Source: a virus
DNA length: 64,000 nucleotides
Direction: 5' to 3' (one strand)
IMG/VR virus record: IMGVR_UViG_3300048921_000363
Coordinates: 22,752 to 86,751 of that record
The notes beneath the pieces were generated by a model that saw only the letters and a list, made by a program, of their open reading frames with translations, ran no database searches and was not told where the DNA came from. Positions 24,961 to 32,520 of this stretch are shown piece by piece; position 1 is the first letter of the stretch, and each line of letters starts with the position of its first letter. The position numbers and the translations under genes were made by a program.

Positions 24961-25270
24961 AAAGTTTGAATTCTTTCAACTCGCCCAAATTGTCTTTGAC
25001 CTGACCATTACGGTCGGTCGAAAGAAAACTCTCTCCGACCACATGAATACGCTCCCCACCGTTCCACACTTTCGTATCTGTATTCCACACAGCAGTTCGA
25101 AAATTCGCGGTTTCCGTCGTAATCAAATTCGCAACGAACTCTCTGCTGCTGACCATAGCGGCCCCGACTGTCAACTCAGCGCGATTCCGATGGCGCACAT
25201 GCACATGGGTAATGTGGGATTTTTTTTCATCGTATCGAACTGCGGTTACATAATAATCCGTCATTTCCAT
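24959..25270 (-). CDS. DUF3892 family protein
   Basis: This 103-residue protein is of the DUF3892 type: the opening DYYVTAVRYDEKKSHITHV, the central KVWNGGERIHVVGESFLSTD and the end DNLGELKEF fit that family. Its role is unknown. It lies between the early operon and the integrase and runs with the integrase; prophage 2 has no copy here, so it is an accessory gene. It shares the bidirectional terminator at its end. Confidence 0.75.
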   Translation of the reverse strand: MEMTDYYVTAVRYDEKKSHITHVHVRHRNRAELTVGAAMVSSREFVANLITTETANFRTAVWNTDTKVWNGGERIHVVGESFLSTDRNGQVKDNLGELKEFKL

Positions 25271-25327
25271 TCCCTAAATTTAAGAACAACACGGCGATTT
25301 GATAGTAGTGGCGATGTAAAATCAACC

Positions 25328-26446
25328 CTAAGTGCCATCACCTATCAATTCCCTAAATTCATTTAACCTCAGCATCCACAACCAGCCACTATACCGATCT
25401 CCTCGCCCGCGGAGATGCGTATACCTCCGCAGCGAGTTCCAGTCCCGGTGTCCTGAGACACTAGACACTCTAGGAATGTCCCAGTCCATTTCGAAAAGCC
25501 GGCTAACCCCCTCGTGTCTAAGGTCATGGAAGTGTAAATCCTCAATACCAAGCATCGGGCACGCCCGCGTGAAAGCAGCCGAAACCGACCTAGCGTTGTA
25601 AGGGAAGATCTCCCGCTCGACCTTGGGCATGCTCTGCAGAATGGCCCAAGCCTCATCAGGCAGATAACACCACACATCATTACCAATCTTTTGCCCGGGG
25701 TTCTTCATATCGCGCACCAGGACCGACTGCCGAGACTCATCGAGATCATCCCAACGGATACGCGTAATTTCCTCCTGTCGGCGCGTCGAAAAAAGCGCAA
25801 AGGCGATCACCTTCGGCATGTCGATCTGAGCTTTACGACGTTCCTGCATTTCGAAGAAATGCGCCATGAGCTTGTCCAGCTCATCAAGCGTCGGCCGGCG
25901 ATTACGCTCTCTGCTCTTGCTCACCATACCTAGCTTGCGCAACACCTTCCTGGCATCAGACATGGCCAGCGGATCCACCTCATAGCCCCAAGCTGGACGC
26001 GCCACAGACAACACCGCCCCCAAGTGTGAGAGATCATTTCCGACCGTTTGCGCCTGAACGCCGCCGCCCTCTTTACTCATCCGCCATTGTGCGAACTCCA
26101 CCAGCTTCTGGCTGGTCAGAGCCGAGTCCTCAAGGTCGCCCAGCCAAGTATGCTTGATCGCTTTCAAGGTGGCGTTCTTGGTCTTGCCCAGCGGCCGGAT
26201 TTTCTCGTACTCGTCCAGGTACTGCTCGATCATCTTCCTGATCGTCACACCCTTACGGTTTGCGCGCTCAATCGCACCAGGCTCAGCCAGCTCCGTCTCA
26301 CGCCGTTTGATCCAAGCCTGGGCGACCTGCTTTCGGTCGAAGGTTTGGCTTTCCTGATAAACTGAGCGCCCGTCCCGATTGATCCGTATCTGCGCTGTGT
26401 AGGCCGTAGAGTTGTCCTTGCGCTTGCGTGATGTGATCGTGCCCAT
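25328..26446 (-). CDS. int: Tyrosine recombinase, dusA-type integrase (prophage 1)
   Basis: This 372-residue phage integrase has catalytic residues visible as Arg in STRRQEEITR (near 220), His-x-x-Arg in FHDLRHEGVSR (near 303), His in SGHRDWNSLRRY and Tyr (near 341). It has an N-terminal arm-binding domain. It abuts a 5' fragment of dusA, consistent with the described integrase family that targets dusA. It is similar along its length to the prophage 2 integrase. Operator- or arm-like repeats lie just upstream. Confidence 0.93.
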   Translation of the reverse strand: MGTITSRKRKDNSTAYTAQIRINRDGRSVYQESQTFDRKQVAQAWIKRRETELAEPGAIERANRKGVTIRKMIEQYLDEYEKIRPLGKTKNATLKAIKHTWLGDLEDSALTSQKLVEFAQWRMSKEGGGVQAQTVGNDLSHLGAVLSVARPAWGYEVDPLAMSDARKVLRKLGMVSKSRERNRRPTLDELDKLMAHFFEMQERRKAQIDMPKVIAFALFSTRRQEEITRIRWDDLDESRQSVLVRDMKNPGQKIGNDVWCYLPDEAWAILQSMPKVEREIFPYNARSVSAAFTRACPMLGIEDLHFHDLRHEGVSRLFEMDWDIPRVSSVSGHRDWNSLRRYTHLRGRGDRYSGWLWMLRLNEFRELIGDGT

Positions 26447-26451
26447 TTCCA

Positions 26452-26490
26452 GTTGCTACATTGCCGAATTCGCTTGCTACATTGTAGCAA
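26452..26490. promoter_or_regulatory. Inverted and direct repeats upstream of integrase 1
   Basis: GTTGCTAC (26452-26459) is followed 21 bp later by the dyad TTGCTAC-ATT-GTAGCAA (26474-26490). The same geometry, a half-site then 21 bp to a 7-3-7 dyad, occurs before integrase 2 with another sequence (63695-63732). These are likely integrase or excisionase binding sites, or autoregulatory operators. Confidence 0.6.
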
Positions 26491-26548
26491 CCGACTTCAG
26501 AAAACAAGGGAAAATGGGTAAAAACCGCTGTATAAAAGATCAGTATTA

Positions 26549-26650
26549 ATGAATTTCGAAAAACCTGAAGCGCCCGCAAATACTAGCCCTGCCCGTTCCG
26601 AGCCGTCTCGCCGCTTCAGTGTGGCCCCGATGATGGATTGGCACGGCTAA
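26549..26650 (+). pseudogene. dusA: dusA 5' fragment at the junction of the two prophages
   Basis: An ATG opens a 33-residue frame ending [15 protein letters not shown] and then a stop. The part [12 protein letters not shown] is the conserved DusA N-terminus also seen at 63827, and the identity stops after the codon for Trp, where the phage sequence begins. It marks the attachment site shared by the two tandem prophages. It is either the native dusA start or the replacement start that prophage 1 brought in. Confidence 0.85.
26630..26641 (+). other. Attachment core (left end of prophage 2 / right end of prophage 1)
   Basis: ATGATGGATTGG is identical at 63863-63874. Similarity extends imperfectly about 25 bases upstream (TCTCGCCGCTTCAGTGTGG versus TCTCGGCGCTTTAGTGTTG) but stops sharply after the core. 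Crossover therefore occurred within or at the edge of these 12 bases. Confidence 0.75.
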
Positions 26651-26868
26651 TCCTGTAGGCCGCTAAACCTCTGGCCTCCAGCCTCATCAAGAAGCGCGCG
26701 TACCATTTTCGTACCACCCCCACTCTCTTTTTTCTGCCCAGGCGGGAAGCGGCGCTCCTCTCGCATCGTCGTTACGCTCGCCTGTCGCTCCAATCCAAAG
26801 CACTTCCTACAAGCGTTTCCGTCGCGGGCAAAACGATCTGCGTCCAAGTGTCTCTTCGTCATCTGCAT
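26647..26868 (-). CDS. Small CxxC protein next to the attachment site
   Basis: This 73-residue basic protein has a single CRKC motif in an ARDGNACRKCFGLERQAS context and a basic C-terminus. It ends a few bases from the att core. The pattern resembles the short cysteine-containing basic proteins of phage early regions, such as the one at 59946. No clear ribosome-binding site was found, so it may be a chance frame. Confidence 0.4.
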   Translation of the reverse strand: MQMTKRHLDADRFARDGNACRKCFGLERQASVTTMREERRFPPGQKKESGGGTKMVRALLDEAGGQRFSGLQD

Positions 26869-26904
26869 GAGTGAGTGGCGAGGCGATCGGCTGTACCGCC
26901 TGAT

Positions 26905-27216
26905 AGGTAATGTTCTTTTTTCGGGAAAGGCATCGGAAAAAGGTAATTTTGGTAAGTCGAACGGTCAATCTGGCTGAGAGCCTTGATTTTACTGGGCTGC
27001 AAAGGATTGGCATGAAGTAATTTTTGAGTAATGTAGAAGTAAGGTAATTACCTTTTAAGGAAGTAATATTTGTTTTTTTGCATCGCTTATAAATCAACCA
27101 CTTACAGCCACATTACCTTTTTCATTACTCAAAATTACCTTCTGAAGTAACCCGGCAAAGCCAATGAATCCGGGGCTTTCACCGGTGTTCCAATATTCGA
27201 ATTACCACATTACTTT
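26905..27216. repeat. AT-rich field of about a dozen AAGGTAAT/AAGTAAT repeats
   Basis: Copies in both orientations include 26905 (AGGTAATG), 26941 (AGGTAATT), 27015 (AAGTAAT), 27026 (GAGTAATG), a perfect palindrome AAGGTAATTACCTT at 27041-27054, 27062 (AGTAATA), 27112 (ATTACCT), 27124 (ATTACTC), 27134 (ATTACCTT), 27201 (ATTACC) and 27209 (ATTACTT). No gene is supported here. It lies between att and the cos-like site, so it could bind terminase, integrase/Xis or a replication protein. Confidence 0.6.
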
Positions 27217-27549
27217 TTTCCGATGGCGTTCCTGAAAAAGACGCACCGAATAGTTTCATCTACCTGCCTTCCGCTTCACCTGATCCGCCCTGTCAGACAC
27301 CCGCCCTTCGCAGGGATCCGCAGGCTTTTTCACCTTCGACGTCACTGCTACAGCGCCCGGCTGTGGGGGCGCTTGGCTAGGTGCAGGACTGCGGAAAAAA
27401 AGACCCATTTAGCCCGCAGGCGAGGTGGGGGGACGACGGCGCGCGCCAGGTGAGAACGGGCATCTTTTAAATGGCTTGTAGCACGCCAAAGCCCCGCATC
27501 GAGTAGCAGCTCGTCGCCTCCTGCTCGCGTCTATTTTTCAGCTCACTTA
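27217..27549. other. Gene-free region containing the cos candidate
   Basis: No frame here looks coding; the longest (27223-27453 +) is arginine-rich and lacks a ribosome-binding site. The region holds the cos-like 19-mer at 27419-27437 followed by the palindrome GGCGCGCGCC. Nothing else was recognised. Confidence 0.5.
27419..27437 (+). other. cos: Candidate cos site (P2-like cohesive end)
   Basis: GGCGAGGTGGGGGGACGAC matches the P2 cohesive-end 19-mer, as I recall it (GGCGAGGCGGGGAAAGCAC), at 14 of 19 positions. It has the same orientation toward gene Q. It lies in a gene-free stretch left of Q, where P2 has cos, and is followed by the GC palindrome GGCGCGCGCC. Confidence 0.5.
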
Positions 27550-27565
27550 CTGTACAAACATCCAG
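27550..27565. promoter_or_regulatory. LexA (SOS) box
   Basis: CTGTACAAACATCCAG fits the CTG-N10-CAG LexA consensus and lies 24 bp before the first gene of an operon encoding an SOS-associated peptidase. A second overlapping repeat (TACATGTA) follows. DNA-damage induction of the operon is likely. Confidence 0.65.
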
Positions 27566-27588
27566 TACATGTACAGCGATTGAAATAT

Positions 27589-28314
27589 ATGAACTTCAAC
27601 CAGGCCAAGGTGCTAAGACTCAAGGGTTGGCGCGCCACGCTAGACGACCAGGACTTTCGTATGCAGAACCCGGAGGCACACCGGGAAACGCTTCATCAAA
27701 TGGCTGCTGCCCTGCATAACGAGGGATTGATCGACCAGCTTGAGCAGTTCGATATGAACGAGATGGCGGATGCCGCCTACTGGCATTCTGTCGAGGAGCT
27801 TCAAAACTCGCCGGGCCAGTACCGCGGAGCTTCGACCTACGATGTCGTGCAAGTCGACAACGGAAGGCTGCTTGGCAATATCAGCAGGTCGATCTTCAAC
27901 TTCGAAAGCGACGAACCACGCGGCGCCTCCTTTCCTTACGACGGCAAGGTTTACTCTGGCGCGGACGGGGTGCGGCTGACCTTGGAGCTTTCTCGGAAGA
28001 TTGGGACTATCTCGGGCCTGATGCTGGAACTGAATGGGCGCCGGTACCAACTGGTTGAAACCGAACGGGTCGTTCGTGGGGTTGATTACAAGCCAATGGA
28101 TGATCCAGACGCTTACCGCGCTCTCGTTGATGCGGCTCAAGTAGCCCAGGAAGAGCGCGACCTGCACGCATTTGAAAGGGTGCGCCCTCACATCGAATCG
28201 GCAGCTTTCTGTATGTGTCCGACCTGCCTCGATCGCTTCGATGCGCGTGAGGACTGCCCAACCTGCATCGGAAAAGGTTTTGTGACGAAGCCGGCGCCAG
28301 CGGGTCTACGCTGA
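27589..28314 (+). CDS. Hypothetical protein with C-terminal four-cysteine motif, SOS operon
   Basis: This 241-residue protein of unknown function ends in a rubredoxin- or DnaJ-like zinc site (CMCPTCLDRF...CPTCIGKGF). It lies 23 bp upstream of the SOS-associated peptidase, downstream of a LexA box, so the two probably form a damage-inducible pair. The ATG at 27589 is chosen; a TTG nine bases upstream is possible. No strong ribosome-binding site is visible, which suggests a short leader. Confidence 0.7.
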   Translation: MNFNQAKVLRLKGWRATLDDQDFRMQNPEAHRETLHQMAAALHNEGLIDQLEQFDMNEMADAAYWHSVEELQNSPGQYRGASTYDVVQVDNGRLLGNISRSIFNFESDEPRGASFPYDGKVYSGADGVRLTLELSRKIGTISGLMLELNGRRYQLVETERVVRGVDYKPMDDPDAYRALVDAAQVAQEERDLHAFERVRPHIESAAFCMCPTCLDRFDAREDCPTCIGKGFVTKPAPAGLR

Positions 28315-28336
28315 AAGCTCACGCGAGGAACGGGCA

Positions 28337-29050
28337 ATGTGTGGACGACTCTCCCAATACAGCGGCATTCACGACTTCGTGGCGGCGCTGAGTATGCCGA
28401 ATGCCCTGATCAACTCGACCGGGGAGCAGCCTTTCGAGCAGTACAACGCCGCGCCGACTGCCCAACTCGCCCTTTTTCACCAGGAAGGCCAATTCCTGTA
28501 CGCCGACAGGGTTCGGTGGGGATGGCGCCCCCACTGGGCAAAAGATCGGGCTGCACCGATCAACGCCAGGGTCGAGAAAGTCGCCCACGGCCCATTCTTC
28601 CGCACGATCTGGCCGCACCGGGCGATCATCGCGATCAACAACTGGTTCGAGTGGGTCGACGAAGGCGGGCCGAAGAAGCAGCCCTATCTGATCAGGCATT
28701 GCGACCAATCACCGATCCTGTGTGCCGCAATTGGCCAATACCCGAATGAGGAACACGGCCCGAGCGAGCATGACGGCTTCGTGATCATCACCGCGGACAG
28801 CGCTGGTGGCATGGTTGATATCCATGATCGGCGGCCGGTCTCTTTATCGCCTGAACTCGCCCGAGAATGGCTGGATCCGGCCACACCGAAAGAACGCGCC
28901 GAGCAGATCGCGCTTCATCAGGGGGAGGTGACAGAAGCCTTCGAGTGGTTCAAGGTTGATCGGGCAGTGGGAAATGTCAGAAATCAAGGGCCTGACTTGA
29001 TCAGTCCTTTTGGTACGATTGAAACTGGGGACGAGAAAAGCAGTGGATGA
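28337..29050 (+). CDS. SOS response-associated peptidase (YedK/HMCES family)
   Basis: This 237-residue SRAP-domain protein has the catalytic Cys2 after Met removal (MCGRLSQYSG), the conserved Asn in NAAPTAQLAL, Glu in NNWFEWVDEG near residue 105 and His in VDIHDRRPVSL near residue 163. The family forms a covalent thiazolidine link to abasic sites in single-stranded DNA and so protects replication forks. In a phage it may shield replicating or entering DNA. It lies second in the LexA-box operon. Confidence 0.9.
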   Translation: MCGRLSQYSGIHDFVAALSMPNALINSTGEQPFEQYNAAPTAQLALFHQEGQFLYADRVRWGWRPHWAKDRAAPINARVEKVAHGPFFRTIWPHRAIIAINNWFEWVDEGGPKKQPYLIRHCDQSPILCAAIGQYPNEEHGPSEHDGFVIITADSAGGMVDIHDRRPVSLSPELAREWLDPATPKERAEQIALHQGEVTEAFEWFKVDRAVGNVRNQGPDLISPFGTIETGDEKSSG

Positions 29051-29172
29051 TAGCTCCAATTGCTTTGTCGTTAGCCCGACTCGAACAAGCGTTGATCTTG
29101 ACCTGGCACAGGGAAGAAGCGTGAAAGTAGAGTCACTATGTAGGCTATGAGTGCCACTTAAGGAGAAGAAAG

Positions 29173-29556
29173 ATGGGCCAGGAAAATTTTCACGCCAGCG
29201 TTCAGTACGGTGATTTTAAAGGTACAGCAGCTGCTGATCGCCGCGATCAAGACAGCATTTCTCGGTACCTTGAAAAAGAAGGCTTGATAAACCAAGGGGA
29301 ATTCTTGGTTGGGATTGAGGCATACACCTCAGAGGTGTCGGGCAAGCCCCAAGTCACCGACGTAAGCGTTACTGCTCTTGTAACAAAGTACGAAGGGTAT
29401 GATGATGTGCAGGCGGCTGTGGATTCCGGTAATCCACTCAAAGTTCGCAAAATTGAATTTGATCTGCCTCTGGTAGATTTCTTCAGCCTCTTCAAACGAT
29501 TTCATATCACTATCTCTAGTCATGGAATGATTGATCAACGCGACATCATTTTTTGA
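29173..29556 (+). CDS. Hypothetical cargo protein
   Basis: This 127-residue acidic protein with a strong AAGGAGAAG ribosome-binding site is of no recognised family. It lies between the SOS operon and the convergent portal gene. The A+T content is higher than that of the structural genes. Beta-rich central segments (VTDVSVTALVTKYEG) are visible; there is no signal peptide or membrane helix. It could be a moron. Confidence 0.65.
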   Translation: MGQENFHASVQYGDFKGTAAADRRDQDSISRYLEKEGLINQGEFLVGIEAYTSEVSGKPQVTDVSVTALVTKYEGYDDVQAAVDSGNPLKVRKIEFDLPLVDFFSLFKRFHITISSHGMIDQRDIIF

Positions 29557-29586
29557 CGACTGAGAGCAAAGGTATTGTGCCCCGAG

Positions 29587-30609
29587 CTAACTAGTCGGGG
29601 CCAATTCGTACGGTCTGAATCTCATAACTTCTTCACCCAGCCAGTCGTTCAGCTGAGTCATCCGCGTCTGAATCGGCTCCAGCTCATTGGCCGCATAGAT
29701 TTGCGCTGCCTCCCGAATCGACCCAAACCCACCCGCGTTCTGCGGGACAATCCCCATCAATTGCGGTGGAATTCGCAAGCTCGCCAACACGTCATCCCTG
29801 GTCTGATTCTTGATCGCGTTGAATTCATCCTTCGCCGCCACCTCGCTCACCGGGATCAGCTGAATCCCGTCCTTCTTGCCGGTCGGCGAGTAAACAAACA
29901 AATTCCGGAAATTCCCCGGCCCTTTCGATTCCTTCAGCGCCTTACGCAACGCATCAATATCCGCTTCAGTCTGCGCTGCATCTGTCATGTACAAGATGAA
30001 CCCGGCATGGCTCCCGTTCTCGTAATACTTGCGCCGAAATAAAGTCGCCGACTCGTTCAACAGCGCCGACTGCAACGCGCTGATCCACTCCGGCAACCCA
30101 TAAATCTCCTGATGCAGATCCGCCTCACGCAGGTGAAAAATGCTGTCCGGCTCAAACTCATGCTCATCCTTCCATCCCCGCACCTGGTAAAACTGCCCAT
30201 CCGGCCCCGCACGCATGTACTTGGCCAACGGCGTTTCCAATTTTCGAACCCCGCCCAACCGCGAACGGCGCCCCTCAAGGTAGCCATTGCCCAGGCAGAG
30301 AAAGTCCAAAGCAAACTGCTCAAACGAGGCCCGCGACAGCAGCGGATGCGGGATAAAAGTCTTGCTCAACAAATTGCGCTTGAACATCAACCCGGAATGC
30401 AGATGCACGCTCGCCCCCACCGACCGGGCCAGCCCGTCAAGCGACAGCGGCGGCTCATACCACCGCCCGTTAAACCAGCACTCCAGGTAATCGAAAACCT
30501 CCCGCCCCCCCAGCACCGGCGTCGGCTCGCCGAAGGAAAACACCTGAGTCCCCGCGCCAGTGGCGGGTGTCGTCGCGGGCAACGTCTGGTTGGCCATTTG
30601 TTCGGTCAT
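29587..30609 (-). CDS. Q: Portal protein gpQ (P2 family)
   Basis: This 340-residue portal of the P2/PBSX family carries the conserved GGREVFDYLECWFNGRWYEP and GFGSIREAAQIYAANELEPI blocks. It forms the ring through which DNA is packaged. It overlaps the terminase gene by one base. A 7-bp inverted repeat (GCCCCGA/TCGGGGC, 29579-29601) spans its stop codon but lacks a T run. Confidence 0.95.
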   Translation of the reverse strand: MTEQMANQTLPATTPATGAGTQVFSFGEPTPVLGGREVFDYLECWFNGRWYEPPLSLDGLARSVGASVHLHSGLMFKRNLLSKTFIPHPLLSRASFEQFALDFLCLGNGYLEGRRSRLGGVRKLETPLAKYMRAGPDGQFYQVRGWKDEHEFEPDSIFHLREADLHQEIYGLPEWISALQSALLNESATLFRRKYYENGSHAGFILYMTDAAQTEADIDALRKALKESKGPGNFRNLFVYSPTGKKDGIQLIPVSEVAAKDEFNAIKNQTRDDVLASLRIPPQLMGIVPQNAGGFGSIREAAQIYAANELEPIQTRMTQLNDWLGEEVMRFRPYELAPTS

Positions 30610-32366
30610 CAGTAAATCTCCATGCGCCCGGTGTTGGCAGTGGTCTGCCCCTCAAGCGGTTCGTGGTGCAATGCGTGAAAGAGCGCCCATGCCAGGTCGG
30701 CGTGGCCGGTGTTGTCGTTGCGGCCGGCGGTGTAGGTGTACTGGCGCCCGCCGGCGGTGACGGTTTTGCGGATCGCCATCAGCGACTGGGCCATGTCAGT
30801 CCAGCCGGCATCGAATTCGAGCCGGCCCTTGTGAATCACGTCGTAGGCCTTGAGCACCAGGCGGGTTTTGACTTCAGGCGAGTAGCTGAACGTGGTCACC
30901 GCAGGGAAGAACTGGCGCACCAGCTGGGCCACGCCACTGCCCAGACCGGTAACGTCGATCCCGATGTAGGTCACCCAGTAGCGGTCGCATACGCTCTTGA
31001 TGAACGCGGCCTGCGCGGCGAAGTCCATGCCCCGGAACTGGTGACGCTCAAGGATGCGGAACTTGCCGCCGGGCACCAGGGGCGGCGCGACTACCACCAA
31101 GCCAGAACAGTCGCCCGTCTCGGCCGGGTCGTAGCCAATCCATACCTGACGGTCGCCGAACGGGCGCATGGCGAAAGGTTTGTAGTCCTCAGCCCACTCG
31201 ACCCAGCTGTCCACCATGCACGACTGCAACAGGGTCAGCGGGAAGATGCTCGCGCCGTCATCGACGAACTCGCACATCAGCAGGTTGGCGAACGCCTCGG
31301 GGCTGTATTCGCGGCGCAGTTCCTCTATGTCGAACAGATCGCAACCACCCCGCTCCGCGTCCAGAATCGTGACGATCTGCCGCCACAACCGGTCCTCACA
31401 GAACCGGCCCTGCTGGAGCGCGCCGTGGGACACATCCACTTTCGTATGCTGCGCAGCGGGCTTGCCTTTGTTGAAGCGCTCGCCAGTCCAGAAGGTGTAC
31501 GCCTCATGGGCCATGCTCGACGGCGTCGAGAAGTAGGTCTTTCGCCACTTCTTGTGCATCGCCATGCCCGAGGCGACCTTGTTCAGTTCCTCGAACTTGA
31601 ACGTCCAGAAAAATTCGTCGAAGTAGAAATTACCGTGATAGCCCTGGGCGGTACGCGCGTTGGTACCGAGGAAAAACAACTCCGCGCCGTTGGGCAACAC
31701 AATGGGGTCGCCGGTAAGTTCGACGCCGATCACCTCGCGGCAGAACGCCTGAATGTAGCCCCGGAACAGATAGGCCTGGTTCTTCGAGGCCGACAGGAAA
31801 ATCTGGTTGCGCCCGGTGTCGAGTGCATCGATGAACGCCTCGCGGGCGAAGTAGTACGTCGCGCCGATCTGCCGGCTCTTTAGGATGACGCGGGTGCGCT
31901 GGTTGCCAGCCCGGTACCAATCCTTCTGATAGTCAAAACAGCCATCGATGAAGGCCTCGCGCAGCAGCTCGATCTGGTCTTCGTCAATCTCGTTTTTGAC
32001 GGCCTTTTTCTTCGGCTCGGCGTTGCGTTTGGCCAGGTTCGGGTTGAGGTCGGTTTCGGTACCGCCACCCTGAAAGCGCTGGATACGTGCCTGCCGTTCG
32101 AGCTGGCGGTGCAGCAGATCAATCTCCTTGAAATCGCCGCCGCTTTTCCCATCCTTGAGGATCAACTGCACCAACCGCGCTTCCAGCGCCCCGCCGATGC
32201 GCTCGACGTTGTCGGCCCGGTCCCACTCGTCGCGGGCCTTCCAGCTGTGTAGCGTTTTTTCCTTTTCGCCCGTAGCCTCGGCAATCTCGCAGATGCGCCA
32301 ACCCATCCAGTACAGGAACTTGGATTGGCGGCGGGGATCGATGGGCAACAGTGCGGTCGTAGTCAT
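30609..32366 (-). CDS. P: Terminase large subunit gpP (P2 family)
   Basis: This 585-residue packaging ATPase-nuclease has an N-terminal helix-turn-helix (GWRICEIAEATGEKEKTLHS), the ATPase block VILKSRQIGATYYFAREAFI, a Walker B-like stretch FYFDEFFWT, and the nuclease region beginning WIGYDPAETGDCSGLVVVAP. Together these make a full P2-type terminase. The ATG at 32366 is chosen. It is divergent from O with a shared activator palindrome between them. Confidence 0.95.
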   Translation of the reverse strand: MTTTALLPIDPRRQSKFLYWMGWRICEIAEATGEKEKTLHSWKARDEWDRADNVERIGGALEARLVQLILKDGKSGGDFKEIDLLHRQLERQARIQRFQGGGTETDLNPNLAKRNAEPKKKAVKNEIDEDQIELLREAFIDGCFDYQKDWYRAGNQRTRVILKSRQIGATYYFAREAFIDALDTGRNQIFLSASKNQAYLFRGYIQAFCREVIGVELTGDPIVLPNGAELFFLGTNARTAQGYHGNFYFDEFFWTFKFEELNKVASGMAMHKKWRKTYFSTPSSMAHEAYTFWTGERFNKGKPAAQHTKVDVSHGALQQGRFCEDRLWRQIVTILDAERGGCDLFDIEELRREYSPEAFANLLMCEFVDDGASIFPLTLLQSCMVDSWVEWAEDYKPFAMRPFGDRQVWIGYDPAETGDCSGLVVVAPPLVPGGKFRILERHQFRGMDFAAQAAFIKSVCDRYWVTYIGIDVTGLGSGVAQLVRQFFPAVTTFSYSPEVKTRLVLKAYDVIHKGRLEFDAGWTDMAQSLMAIRKTVTAGGRQYTYTAGRNDNTGHADLAWALFHALHHEPLEGQTTANTGRMEIY

Positions 32367-32413
32367 GGCCGCGATGCTGCCGCCCACGCTCGCGACTCAA
32401 TAGTGCCGCCCCT

Positions 32414-32432
32414 TGTAGCCCCCTTCCCTACA
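32414..32432. promoter_or_regulatory. Late-activator site between P and O
   Basis: TGTAG-N9-CTACA lies in the divergent gap. The same spacing recurs upstream of V (40021) and FI (44458), the positions of the P2 late promoters. Those promoters are activated by Ogr-type zinc-finger proteins, and one such protein is encoded at 55570. Confidence 0.65.
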
Positions 32433-32520
32433 GTCCCGCCTCGTTGCCGCAACTCGCGCGCGTCACGACCATGCCCCTCATCGCAACGCTTTCAGCGCCC
32501 ACGCATTGAGGATTCCCGGC

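Larger units (their letters stand above)
1..26640. mobile_element. Prophage 1 (partial): lambda-type head, P2-type tail, integrated at dusA
   Basis: The late genes run leftward from the terminase (12.3 kb) to a tail fibre cut by the window edge. The immunity region is at 16-20 kb, the early operon runs rightward at 20-25 kb, and the integrase abuts a dusA fragment at 26.55-26.65 kb. Head proteins match the lambda families (Nu1, A, W, B, C, D, E), while the baseplate proteins match P2 V, W, J and I, so this is a mosaic myovirus. Endolysin, sheath, tube and tape-measure genes are not visible and should lie left of the window, as should the left attachment site. Confidence 0.9.

Noticed and set aside
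26807-27097. Leftward 96-residue frame in the AT-rich repeat field
   Set aside because: Composition follows the AAGGTAAT repeats and there is no start signal; repeat DNA is the better explanation.
27223-27453. Rightward 76-residue frame
   Set aside because: Arginine/histidine-rich composition typical of non-coding GC DNA, no ribosome-binding site, and it spans the cos candidate.
29579-29601. Inverted repeat GCCCCGA/TCGGGGC over the portal stop codon
   Set aside because: No T run on either strand, so it was not called a terminator.
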